Below are positions 23,001 through 29,823 of a stretch of DNA of 32,544 nucleotides, piece after piece. Below the pieces are notes generated by a model. That model searched no databases, was not told the origin of the DNA, and saw nothing but the letters and a program-made list of their open reading frames with translations. The stretch's first letter is position 1. Each line of letters opens with the position of its first letter. The translations under genes were made by a program, and so were the position numbers. This stretch comes from a virus, in the IMG/VR virus record IMGVR_UViG_3300035698_016908, positions 1 to 32,544 of that record, one strand, 5' to 3'.

Positions 23001-23999
23001 ATCAGCGGCAGTGACAGCTACGTTTGCTCTGTCAGCTAAATCGAAACCATAATCAATCGTTGCGTCCCGGACAGCAAAAGCAGAGCCGGCCGCTTTTGGA
23101 TAAAGAACCACTCCGTGATCGAGCTTTTGGTCTGTGCTTGAATGCGTATGTAGGGATGCAAGTGAGCTTTCTCCACCGCCGGCCATTGGCGAAAGTTGTT
23201 TGTAAAAAACCGATAGACCTGTGTTTTCTCCACCGCTATGGATTACTGTGCCATCCGCATCGTAATTTTTGATAGTTAAACCAGCAGTCGTTCCGGTATA
23301 TGTAGCACCGGCCCCCAGTGTTGATTTGATTAAATGACCCGCGCTTGCCCCGGCTGGCAACGTATCATCAACATCTAGCTTCGCGCTTACATTTACATCA
23401 CCGTCGGTTGTGGTCAAATCAATATCTCCTAGTGCTGAAATAATTCCTATGTTTCCGGTGTCGGCTATCATCCCAAAATTATCGCCAGTCATACTCATGG
23501 CAATTTGAGGATCGCCTGCCTGCGCCCCATTTATCATTAAAAAATCCCCAGAATCTAAAGTAGCTGTACCCATTGTTAAACCACCGTCCTCAATTACAAT
23601 GGAGCTTCCTGAAAGTGCATTAAATTCATTTGCGATCATTTTAAAATCATCGGCGCCACCTATTTCAAAGTCAATTTGATCGTCGATGTCAGCTTGTAAT
23701 GACGTATTCCCATCGGCATCCATCTTTATAATTTCCCCATTCATATCTATTCCGCCAACCCCAACGATTGCGGTAGCAACATCTATTTCATTATTCACAA
23801 TTAATTTATCGGTGTTTACTTCTGCGAGAGGCTGTGTCGTATTACCAATTTTATGTAACCATGAAGTGATTAACGCGTCTCCACTGGGGAGAAAGTATGC
23901 CTGATTTTCTTTATCCCCGGCAAATACGAGATTATTAAACAAAAACATGCCGATAATCAGCGATGCTAAAATTTTCTTATTTAATATTTTTTGTAACAT
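20100..23999 (-). CDS. Exported fibre/spike-like protein, 1299 aa
   Basis: A clear Sec signal peptide leads (MLQKILNKKILASLIIGMFL, cleavage after VFA near residue 27). Beta-rich repeats follow, including a parallel beta-helix-like part with DIYVDAATGSDSNDCRVGNP near residues 385-405 (DUF1565 style). Two similar modules come next, containing GIGTDSP and SQSGD/TQSGD blocks with FYTVPDGSTSIEQRMLIGED and FFTTPNSTATSISRMTIDSD. The end (GRIFIIKDEGGNAAAQTITI and NLFII) resembles trimerising fibre termini. No S74 chaperone is seen. It sits between capsid and connectors, odd for a tail fibre, and the signal peptide is odd for a virion protein. It could be an adhesin-like moron. Confidence 0.8.
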   Translation of the reverse strand: MLQKILNKKILASLIIGMFLFNNLVFAGDKENQAYFLPSGDALITSWLHKIGNTTQPLAEVNTDKLIVNNEIDVATAIVGVGGIDMNGEIIKMDADGNTSLQADIDDQIDFEIGGADDFKMIANEFNALSGSSIVIEDGGLTMGTATLDSGDFLMINGAQAGDPQIAMSMTGDNFGMIADTGNIGIISALGDIDLTTTDGDVNVSAKLDVDDTLPAGASAGHLIKSTLGAGATYTGTTAGLTIKNYDADGTVIHSGGENTGLSVFYKQLSPMAGGGESSLASLHTHSSTDQKLDHGVVLYPKAAGSAFAVRDATIDYGFDLADRANVAVTAADLRGHEGDIIFNDPAGTWDFGSANLTTTGEMTASDFNFGSWGSALNKNTSTLDIYVDAATGSDSNDCRVGNPCLTINKGFSEVPDFIENQTVVHIASGTYEEETVLSVLSGDSDETVMAIDGELTVLESGLTATGGSQTTIVLTGAGWTINEFADKMANITGGTAYTDKTAVWSDIEDFAMIKSNTADTLTVEYRPSSGGYGAGTEFDIVTPGVIIKSQGAEPALNVVSNTTGSPLFILQGITLDATTAPSTSILRFGESYAWLQGINVFNTSGGSPAYGMYITSGGRVISWGARVKADVNYAVFVTQASYFSSSQSMIDAIDHTNNSCIKALGSSFVSVMSSTLLNADKALYGEENAYMIARYGSGNNASNVHHVFYMNGKAGARAVASAWDTISVIDYINHAENGGTILTETTLSNGDDVITESGWINYTDTDTQVYSDDDAIFGGKIGIGTDSPQTPLQIVKDNDTNILSMVSYENSASGAYSPVIAGAYARGTLALPTASQSGDTLLSLLGSGYGATGFALDGAGMKIIASENFTDIAHGTDLAFYTVPDGSTSIEQRMLIGEDGKVGIGTDSPDVNLEISGEDEYTGNFITAYKNTATDHYPYMQLRKARGTEVSPAATQSGDQLGGIQFAGYSGSSFIGRASINGYATEAWSATNQGTKLDFFTTPNSTATSISRMTIDSDGLTTITGKLTVNDLTAPTTDTMNIEHGSSGNPDVTGANSLNVEGSYAGNLNASTLTSTFNSEGLTTASNFGAAGSFTVDPSSSDAANTFLVGVAADTRNTDGSAALAAFASLNISAEWLYDFITVNADNDITAIAVAPGDGFDVSLIGGTAITGGSAQDGGDVTLAGGTQSGGGVNGSVKILSGLVFPTEAVGAATDSDAESLYFGCDTVGADTIEIQSADIAVDGRIFIIKDEGGNAAAQTITITTEGAETIDGAATATITGNYDSITLIARGGNLFII

Positions 24000-24038
24000 A
24001 AGAGTAAAAAATTATTGGTATTTATTTTTAACTTTGTA

Positions 24039-24521
24039 TTAGTTTTCGCAGTGAAAACTCAATCCTTCACCATCAACTTCTACATCGGCGTAAAAGTCTG
24101 CGAGATCAGCATTTTTGAGTGTGACTGATTGAAATGGTACGAGAGGCGTGCCGGTTCGAGGCCCCGCTAGCGTTGCGTCCACCGTGTCGGATCCGATTAC
24201 CATAACGTCAGTATTGCTTTGATTTGCCGTTAAAATGCACCTTACGAATGGTGTCGCACTCGCCGCCAATGCCTCGGGTGTTCCTCCTGTCGTTACAGTC
24301 ATTTCACCATCCGTCACCGCCGTTATCGTTGGCATTCCGCCAGATGTTGGCAGTGGATTTGTCGCACTCCATGTCAGACCATCGTCATCAACAAGAACGG
24401 CAGGCTTCGCATTTGAATACTCTATACCAACCGTGAAAGATGTGGCCATCGCCGCCCCAACGCCAAGAATAAAAAATATTGGCAAATATAAAAGGTACGC
24501 TTTTAGCTTATTTGAAATCAT
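24039..24521 (-). CDS. Exported protein, 160 aa
   Basis: The start KLKAYLLYLPIFFILGVGAA followed by MATSF is a Sec signal peptide with an AMA cleavage site. The mature part is beta-rich and polar (SFTVGIEYSNAKPAVLVDDD, TITAVTDGEMTVTTGG). It has one Cys pair of note (RCILTA and FHCEN) that could form a disulfide in the periplasm or outside. It is directly upstream of the 1299-aa gene, and the two may form one exported complex. No family recognised. Confidence 0.75.
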   Translation of the reverse strand: MISNKLKAYLLYLPIFFILGVGAAMATSFTVGIEYSNAKPAVLVDDDGLTWSATNPLPTSGGMPTITAVTDGEMTVTTGGTPEALAASATPFVRCILTANQSNTDVMVIGSDTVDATLAGPRTGTPLVPFQSVTLKNADLADFYADVEVDGEGLSFHCEN

Positions 24522-24585
24522 AGTTATAAAAATTAGTTTATAATTCGACTAAATTATAACGCATGTTTTCAAAATAAAACAGCGT

Positions 24586-24599
24586 ACCTTTTGAAAGGT
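24586..24599. repeat. Palindrome ACCTTT-TG-AAAGGT
   Basis: A 14-bp palindrome lies in the 91-nt gap upstream of the exported-protein genes. TATAAT on the minus strand (24553-24558) is downstream, without a good -35 at 17 bp. It may be an operator for a separate transcript of the exported cassette. Confidence 0.4.
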
Positions 24600-24612
24600 T
24601 TGAAAAAGAAAA

Positions 24613-25173
24613 CTATTTAGCGCAATTTTCTTTGTAGAATGGATAGAATTTGCTTTTTGTATCCTGTACGTTTTCCTCGAGCTTTGAAAAGTCAACCTTG
24701 ATCACTGTCAGATGTTGTTTCATTTCTGGGAGAGTAACATCATCATATTCCATCGGGTGGAGTGGATCTGAGTTTGACTGGTTTTCTGGCGGTTGTGCTG
24801 GATCCTGTGCTTTAGTATCTACCGCACCCTTTTCTTCTGAGGTCTTATCTTCTGGGGCATCTGGATTTTCACCTTGCTTTGGACCCTCGTCTTTTTCTGC
24901 TGGATCATATTGCAAGGCGACATTATTAGGAACTTCCTCCTGTACAAGTTGATTGGTTCGTGGATCTCTTACGCTTCTCATAATTATGCTCAGTGGTGGA
25001 ATGCTTTTATCCTCTTTTTGGTCAAAAACTGAAACATCCTCAGGAAATTGTTCGCATAATTGATCCATGCGTTTGTCCGTGACCTCTTTGATATCTTCTG
25101 TATCGAATACACCTCGACCGGCAGAAATATCATCTGTTAAAAATAATGTGTTTTGCTCAATTCTAAATAACAT
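24613..25173 (-). CDS. Acidic, partly disordered head-region protein, 186 aa
   Basis: No family recognised. The first 80 residues are folded-looking (MLFRIEQNTLFLTDDISAGR); residues 90-145 are a Pro/Glu/Asp/Lys-rich linker; the C-terminus is helical with basic residues. It follows the capsid gene after a strong hairpin and carries the C-rich leader TTAACCCCCT five nt before ATG, also found before the 146-aa gene. It may decorate or bridge heads. Confidence 0.65.
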   Translation of the reverse strand: MLFRIEQNTLFLTDDISAGRGVFDTEDIKEVTDKRMDQLCEQFPEDVSVFDQKEDKSIPPLSIIMRSVRDPRTNQLVQEEVPNNVALQYDPAEKDEGPKQGENPDAPEDKTSEEKGAVDTKAQDPAQPPENQSNSDPLHPMEYDDVTLPEMKQHLTVIKVDFSKLEENVQDTKSKFYPFYKENCAK

Positions 25174-25178
25174 AATTT

Positions 25179-25188
25179 AGGGGGTTAA
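25179..25188 (-). promoter_or_regulatory. C-rich leader decamer TTAACCCCCT, copy 1
   Basis: The minus-strand decamer sits 5 nt before the ATG of the 186-aa gene. An identical copy is at the same distance before the 146-aa gene (29808-29817). Confidence 0.5.
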
Positions 25189-25204
25189 TGATAAACAAAT
25201 CTAG

Positions 25205-25222
25205 GCCCCTCCGAAGAGGGGC
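25205..25222 (-). terminator. UUCG-tetraloop hairpin after the capsid gene
   Basis: On the minus strand GCCCCTC-TTCG-GAGGGGC is a perfect 7-bp stem with a C(UUCG)G loop, 13 nt after the capsid stop. Only a broken T-run follows. It may act as a partial terminator and 3' protector for capsid mRNA. Confidence 0.65.
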
Positions 25223-25235
25223 TGGAATCCACTTA

Positions 25236-26375
25236 TCAAGTGATACCGTACAAGGTTCCGTGATCTGTACTTATGTCCTTGAACAACATAGAGTATTGAC
25301 CCTGTAGTGTTTCTGCATGAACACGACTGTTAGTATTTGTCTCAACGACAAATCTAAGCATATCGTTATCAAACCATGTTTTGCCTGTCTTTGACTGATT
25401 GATGGCAAAAATGGCGTCGTCACGCATAGCTGGATCTGAAACAAAACCAACAAGACCAGCATTCTGATCTTGATACTGATCGATAATGACACCTGCCTCT
25501 CGATCGGTTCGGGCTGTTTGGATATAGCTATTGTTGAATCCGTTAGCAATTTGCTTGTTTTTCGGACTCATCAGCACAAGACCGGGGGCGCCTCCTCGTA
25601 AGGAGATCTCCCTCAAAAGTTGCTGTAATTTTGTCTCGGTGAAAACACCGGCACAATTAACGCGAACTGCTCCGTAAGTGGCAGAGTTCAAAAACTCTTC
25701 CATTCCACCGGCAGAGCGTGGAGTTGAGGATGTACCTACGGCTTTCAAACCATAGAATACTGAGCGATTAATTTTTTTAAGCGCTCGAACCATTGCTCTT
25801 TCACGTTCCCAAGGCATTTTTGCCTCGATGTCTTTTAGCTTTTGATTTTCCTGAGTAACTGTAATCTTAGCCATTTCCTCGACCAAAGAGTAGTAATTTG
25901 TCCTCTTGATGGTGTCCTCGGAAAGACCGTCAATATTGACGGTTCCCTCAACCTGAGCATTACCAACGATGGTAATTGCTGTTCCGGTGAGATGGGCGGC
26001 CGCACTAGATGAACCATGTCCACGAGCGAATACACTGATTGCACCCGCACCCGTTCCGCGGGCAGAAACCGCGCTAACAACGACATATTCACTTTCGCAC
26101 TTCAAGACATCACCGATTTGGACGATAACAGCTAAAGTGTCATCTACTCCCAAACTAGTGGTATCTGAATTGTTCCAGCCGGCACGATTAGCACCTGCAA
26201 GATCATATCTTTGAGCATCATACCAATCGAGATTGGTAGAATCACCCGGTTCAAGCTCAGGAAGTAAATCCCAAGAGACTGTTAAACGTGGTTCAACAAT
26301 CATGGCAAGACCTTTGATATCATCCGCTAAATAGGAGCTATCGTATGTTGTAAATAATCCGTGAGTAACACTCAT
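25236..26375 (-). CDS. Major capsid protein (SU10/DUF5309-like HK97 fold), 379 aa
   Basis: It builds the icosahedral shell. Seen features are the short N-terminal arm (VTHGLFTTYDSSYLADDIKG), the beta-rich insertion (QIGDVLKCESEYVVVSAVSA), the helix with KITVTQENQKLKDIEAKMPW and EREMA-like RERAMVRALKKINRSVFYGL, a spine region (TETKLQQLLREISLRGG), and VLMSPKNKQIANGF with TDREAGVIIDQYQDQNAG. These match DUF5309-type capsids, including the KxxEHAL-like ALKKINR block. The scaffold gene is directly upstream (35 nt). Confidence 0.88.
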   Translation of the reverse strand: MSVTHGLFTTYDSSYLADDIKGLAMIVEPRLTVSWDLLPELEPGDSTNLDWYDAQRYDLAGANRAGWNNSDTTSLGVDDTLAVIVQIGDVLKCESEYVVVSAVSARGTGAGAISVFARGHGSSSAAAHLTGTAITIVGNAQVEGTVNIDGLSEDTIKRTNYYSLVEEMAKITVTQENQKLKDIEAKMPWERERAMVRALKKINRSVFYGLKAVGTSSTPRSAGGMEEFLNSATYGAVRVNCAGVFTETKLQQLLREISLRGGAPGLVLMSPKNKQIANGFNNSYIQTARTDREAGVIIDQYQDQNAGLVGFVSDPAMRDDAIFAINQSKTGKTWFDNDMLRFVVETNTNSRVHAETLQGQYSMLFKDISTDHGTLYGIT

Positions 26376-26410
26376 AATAATTATTTTTCATATTGATAAA
26401 ATAATCTAAT

Positions 26411-27076
26411 CTATTTTTTGTCATCTTTTTCACCCTGTAATATCTTGATCTCAGCAGGTATTTCTAGTAACCTCTTTTTCTCCGCACTATTGAACATGCC
26501 GTTTTTTCGCCGCTTGTCGGCCAAAGCTTCAAATTCTTTTCTGAGTGCTTCGATTTTATCGAGTTTCACTTGCTTACCTTCTGGATTAGGATTTACACCA
26601 TTCCCAATGTCATCATTTCCCTTTTTTTCTCCGAGGAATTTTACTTTAAATCCCTTGATTAATTCTCGCGCATCGAGGGCATCTTTGCCAGCGATAGCAC
26701 TTTCAACGAGCTTTTTGTCTCCCTCGTCTTCAAACTTTTCAAGGTCTTTTTTGTTTTTTTCCTCAGCTTTTTCGAGGAGTTTTTCAAGGCGCTCGGATTG
26801 AGGTTTATACTTGTTGATTTCCTCGTCTTTCTGACCAAGGACTTCTGCGTATTTACCTTCTTCCTCTGCCTTTTTACGATCTTTTTCTGCCTTTCTTTCT
26901 TCGGCAGTTTTCTCGTAGTCTTTGAGTTTACCTTCGGCCTCTTTTGCCTTAGCGCGCTCACTGTCACGAGATTTAATAAGATTGTCATGTTCCTCTTTTG
27001 AAAGAACGACTTCATTATCCGCGGCCGGAGCCGGGTCAGCTGGTTTTGGATCAGCTGGCTTGGGTTCATCTGACAT
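26411..27076 (-). CDS. Capsid scaffold protein, 221 aa
   Basis: It lies directly upstream of the capsid gene. The N-terminus is a Pro/Ala tract (EPKPADPKPADPAPAAD), followed by long Lys/Glu coils (residues 25-135: EEHDNLIKSRDSERAKAKEA and following) and a C-terminal basic helix (KIEALRKEFEALADKRRKNG) of the type that binds coat subunits. Scaffolds guide prohead assembly and then leave. No protease domain is visible. The leader holds three repeat hairpins. Confidence 0.85.
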   Translation of the reverse strand: MSDEPKPADPKPADPAPAADNEVVLSKEEHDNLIKSRDSERAKAKEAEGKLKDYEKTAEERKAEKDRKKAEEEGKYAEVLGQKDEEINKYKPQSERLEKLLEKAEEKNKKDLEKFEDEGDKKLVESAIAGKDALDARELIKGFKVKFLGEKKGNDDIGNGVNPNPEGKQVKLDKIEALRKEFEALADKRRKNGMFNSAEKKRLLEIPAEIKILQGEKDDKK

Positions 27077-27097
27077 AAAAATGTTGATTAGAATATA

Positions 27098-27167
27098 ATT
27101 TGACGGATTACTCCGATTTTGCCATTTGACGGATGGCTCCGATTACAATTTGACGGATTGCTCCGGA
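27098..27167 (-). repeat. Three 20-bp direct repeats that fold as CGGA-N4-TCCG hairpins
   Basis: Repeats start at 27098, 27124 and 27148 (plus-strand consensus ATTTGACGGATTGCTCCGAT, mostly conserved). On the minus strand each forms CGGA-N4-TCCG with loops GTAA, GCCA and GCAA; two are GNRA. They lie in the leader between the predicted promoter and the scaffold start. Confidence 0.75.
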
Positions 27168-27193
27168 GTGTAACGCTAAATACGCCCAAATAA

Positions 27194-27222
27194 AATTTAC
27201 ACCTAAAATCCGAACGTGGCAA
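27194..27222 (-). promoter_or_regulatory. Capsid-cluster promoter (TTGCCA-N17-TAAATT)
   Basis: TTGCCA at 27217-27222, a 17-bp spacer and TAAATT at 27194-27199 place a start near 27187, upstream of the three hairpins and of scaffold and capsid. Confidence 0.45.
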
Positions 27223-27225
27223 GTT

Positions 27226-27396
27226 TTATTTTACTGGCTCAAAAATAACATCGTTACTTTGGTCTTTTCTAATTCTTTTATGCTTACTAGAGCCGTTTTT
27301 AATATCTTCTGGAATTCCTTCCGGATAAGCTTGGCAATTCCAGTTTCCTAAATAGTTTTTACAGTGGCCGCATGATGGATTGAAAATTGGTGACAT
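27226..27396 (-). CDS. Small Cys-rich phage protein, 56 aa
   Basis: CxxC at CGHCKNY (residues 9-15), a third Cys in WNCQAYPEGIPEDI, a later His and the ending DVIFEPVK match a small family found beside minor head and capsid genes, with the pattern CxxCxxY...CxAxPxGIP...H...FEP. It probably binds one zinc. The ATG at 27396 is preferred; a GTG at 27420 is in frame. The role in head assembly is unknown. Confidence 0.7.
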   Translation of the reverse strand: MSPIFNPSCGHCKNYLGNWNCQAYPEGIPEDIKNGSSKHKRIRKDQSNDVIFEPVK

Positions 27397-27475
27397 ATGA
27401 TAAGGATTTAATAACCTCACTTACTACTGTAATTATTTTATAATTTATATAAATAGTAGTAGGGGACTCTAGTGT

Positions 27476-27565
27476 GTTTTGCACAATTGTTATGTAATAA
27501 TAAAGTTTATTTTAATTATTGATTATATTAACCCGTTTCACTATGTGCAAAACTTGTGCAAAACT
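27476..27565. repeat. GTTTTGCACA repeats around a promoter
   Basis: Two perfect tandem 11-mers TGTGCAAAACT lie at 27544-27554 and 27555-27565. A third, inverted copy of ten bases is at 27476-27485. The first tandem copy covers the -35 of the promoter at 27522-27550 and the inverted copy is about 30-40 bp downstream of its start, an arrangement that permits DNA looping. Confidence 0.65.
27522..27550 (-). promoter_or_regulatory. Head-region promoter (TTGCAC-N17-TATAAT)
   Basis: A perfect TATAAT (27522-27527) has TTGCAC (27545-27550) exactly 17 bp upstream. The predicted start is near 27515, upstream of the Cys-rich gene, scaffold and capsid. Confidence 0.6.
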
Positions 27566-27580
27566 AGATTAATTAATAAA

Positions 27581-27657
27581 AAAATGTTCATAACTCAGAA
27601 AACTTCTTGAAACTTTTCGACATGCTCTTTTCAAATACTGGGAAAATGTTCATAACT
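27581..27657. repeat. 15-bp direct repeat AAAATGTTCATAACT, two copies
   Basis: Identical copies at 27581-27595 and 27643-27657, 62 bp apart, in the gap after the minor head gene. They lie upstream of the head-region promoter and may be activator sites. Confidence 0.6.
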
Positions 27658-27668
27658 TGTGGAAAGAT

Positions 27669-29162
27669 TTAATCCAATTTATTCAGGATTTTTCTCATCT
27701 CCGGAGGGATCACCCCGTAGTCTTTTACGGCAAAAGCTGAGAATGATTCTGCTATCATTTCATCACCATTGAATTTTGAATATTCAGAGAGTTTTTTGAG
27801 GTCGACTTTTCCAAAAAGTTTAAGCGCCTCTTCCCTGATTTTTGGATTTTGAATTGATAACACATGTCCAAGCTCATGACGCAGGACAGAGGGGACGATA
27901 TCGAACTCACCCTTATTGTATGTGAACCGACTGCTTTGGCTTTCTAAATCTTTTATTTGCTTATCGAAATAATCGAAATTCGATTTTGTGAACTTTTTTG
28001 CTCCCTCTGTTTCCGCCGTCTTAAAGGCGGCACGCCATTGTGATCTGATTGGCTTTAGACTGCTAAGTTCTATACTTTTTTGGGCGGGCGACATTAGGGT
28101 TTGATTTAATGTTTCCTGCTTTAGTAACCGTGCATTATTGGCGAACATCGCAGTGTTTACTCTTAACTCTCCGCCACCAAAAAGCATACTGGCCTTGTTG
28201 GTTTGCTTTGAGGTTGTTATCACATTCAATTTTCTGATATTGAAATTTTTGAATTGATCCTCGAATGTTCGATTGAGAGTATTTGCGGTACTTACAGAAA
28301 TGCCAGAGTAAGTGACTTTATCAGCGTATTGTTCCGCAAATTTCTCTGCCTGTTTTATGGTTGTGGCGGTTCCGGCCTTTTTCTTGAGATCGGTCGGACG
28401 GACAAATTGTAGGATGTGCCGGCAATTCGGATGATAAGGGGGGAGGGGGATGGCCGGATCCGTAATATCAACAATCTTCCCCTCATATTCATTACAAATA
28501 TCCCACCCATCTATATCGGCGTGCCGTGACACTTTAGCGAAGCGTTGTCCGTTTTGTAGTAGTCGGAGCCTAGCTCCGTCGTTACGGGCGCGCATGACTG
28601 TTGTACGCGCTAGCATGGCAGAATATTTACTCAGTTGGACTTTTCTACCACCCCGATCCGTAAATGCGGTTATTCCGGAAGCCCGTATTTCCTCCTCAAT
28701 TCCTCTCTTTATGGTTTGCGGGCCTACCCCCGCCGCGATATCAGATGCAATCGAATTGATAATATTTTGCTTACGAAAATCATCCAAAAAAGTCATGCCG
28801 GTTCTTGTGATCCCCTGCATGGTATTAGCAAACGTCAGATTCACGTCAGCTATCAAGCTATTGACCGTCAGCTTGTCAGCACTTGAGAAATTGATGTTGA
28901 TTTGCTTTTCACCTGCATTTTTCATTTCCCGCACTACACCGTTCGATCCGGATTTGTAATTTTTCTCAACTGTTTCCTCCGTCCACTCTTGGGATTGCTC
29001 TAAAAGGTCTCGCTCGATCTCCTTTATATTCGATAAAAGATTTTTGCGATTTGTCGTAAATGGCTTTTTTGGATCGAGCTTTTTTATCTGATTCTCAATT
29101 TTTTTTTCCGCCTCCAAATAAATAGAATGTAACCGGCGAATGTCATCATTGTCTAGAGCCAT
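27669..29162 (-). CDS. Minor head protein (SPP1 gp7/Mu F-like) fused to a zincin-like metallopeptidase, 497 aa
   Basis: The first half is a minor head protein: helices to about residue 200, then SRHADIDGWDICNEYEGKIV and LPPYHPNCRHILQFV (about 240-254), the DGxxCxxC...HPNCR signature. Such proteins bind the portal and enter the head. Residues 300-497 add a different domain with RHELGHVLS (His429, Glu430, His433) and DEMIAESFSAF (about 467-477), where a Glu may be the third zinc ligand. No prohead protease is seen elsewhere in the window. The domain may process head proteins, act after injection, or be a remnant. The start overlaps the 67-aa gene. Confidence 0.82.
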   Translation of the reverse strand: MALDNDDIRRLHSIYLEAEKKIENQIKKLDPKKPFTTNRKNLLSNIKEIERDLLEQSQEWTEETVEKNYKSGSNGVVREMKNAGEKQININFSSADKLTVNSLIADVNLTFANTMQGITRTGMTFLDDFRKQNIINSIASDIAAGVGPQTIKRGIEEEIRASGITAFTDRGGRKVQLSKYSAMLARTTVMRARNDGARLRLLQNGQRFAKVSRHADIDGWDICNEYEGKIVDITDPAIPLPPYHPNCRHILQFVRPTDLKKKAGTATTIKQAEKFAEQYADKVTYSGISVSTANTLNRTFEDQFKNFNIRKLNVITTSKQTNKASMLFGGGELRVNTAMFANNARLLKQETLNQTLMSPAQKSIELSSLKPIRSQWRAAFKTAETEGAKKFTKSNFDYFDKQIKDLESQSSRFTYNKGEFDIVPSVLRHELGHVLSIQNPKIREEALKLFGKVDLKKLSEYSKFNGDEMIAESFSAFAVKDYGVIPPEMRKILNKLD

Positions 29163-29356
29163 AAGAAAAGGCTTATTTTAATTGCCGTAACGATGGTAAA
29201 CAAAAGACTGAATACTAAGAACAGAAAATAAAACCATATCTTTACAGTTTTTTTTAAAAAGGTTGCAAAGTCAAAATTATAAAATTTTGATAACGTTTTA
29301 TCAATTCTCTCGGCCACTTTCTCAGGGTCGAGTCTGTGGATATTTGGTGTCTGCAT
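29153..29356 (-). CDS. Small membrane protein, 67 aa
   Basis: A charged N-terminus (DPEKVAERIDKTLSKFYNFD) is followed by one long or two short hydrophobic segments (IWFYFLFLVFSLLFTIVTAI). It overlaps the minor head gene by 10 nt. Membrane proteins are unusual between portal-side genes. The role is unknown; it might anchor a phage or host factor. Confidence 0.6.
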   Translation of the reverse strand: MQTPNIHRLDPEKVAERIDKTLSKFYNFDFATFLKKTVKIWFYFLFLVFSLLFTIVTAIKISLFLWL

Positions 29357-29361
29357 AAAAA

Positions 29362-29802
29362 TTATTTATCTTTTGCTCTCTGAACATCTTCTTTTTTTTC
29401 TTCATAAGGAGTATCTATAGCCTTTTTTAATTCCCTCTCCATGGCTTTAATTGTGGCAATATCCTTTGGGGTTGGGTTCTTATTCTCTTTTAATTTTGCA
29501 ATGTGAGCCTTTTTGCTTTTGATAAATTGCAACTTAGTGTATTCATCATCGGTCGCTATAACGCCATTTTTGCGCGCGAATTCTAGAAGTTTTTCATATT
29601 TTTCCTTATGGGTTTCAATTATAACTATCTGATATTCATGCCTTTTGATTGTCTTCTCAAGAGATTCGACTGTGAACTTGCTAGGAACTATTTCCAGCTT
29701 TCGATCCTCATAAGTTAAAAGGCCGTCATCTGTTACAAATGCGACTTGCAATTGGGGCTCGTCTGCATTCGGGAATTTGGTTTTGTCTGTATTGATATCC
29801 AT
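29362..29802 (-). CDS. Coiled-coil head-region protein, 146 aa
   Basis: No family recognised. The N-terminal third is a small beta-like segment (QLQVAFVTDDGLLTYEDRKL); the rest is charged helix (KTIKRHEYQIVIIETHKEKY, then KAMERELKKAID). It follows the portal and carries the second copy of the TTAACCCCCT leader. It may be a minor head or scaffolding partner. Confidence 0.65.
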   Translation of the reverse strand: MDINTDKTKFPNADEPQLQVAFVTDDGLLTYEDRKLEIVPSKFTVESLEKTIKRHEYQIVIIETHKEKYEKLLEFARKNGVIATDDEYTKLQFIKSKKAHIAKLKENKNPTPKDIATIKAMERELKKAIDTPYEEKKEDVQRAKDK

Positions 29803-29807
29803 GGTAA

Positions 29808-29817
29808 AGGGGGTTAA
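29808..29817 (-). promoter_or_regulatory. C-rich leader decamer TTAACCCCCT, copy 2
   Basis: It is identical to the copy before the 186-aa gene and at the same 5-nt distance from ATG. Confidence 0.5.
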
Positions 29818-29823
29818 AAAAAA

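Noticed and set aside
20100-24000. CRISPR array or tandem DNA repeat.
   Set aside because: The repeated blocks are protein-level modules of a fibre, without short regularly spaced DNA repeats.
20602-24436. Several plus-strand open frames across the large exported gene.
   Set aside because: They are antisense shadows of a continuous 1299-residue frame with clear signal peptide and repeats; no promoter or family feature supports them.
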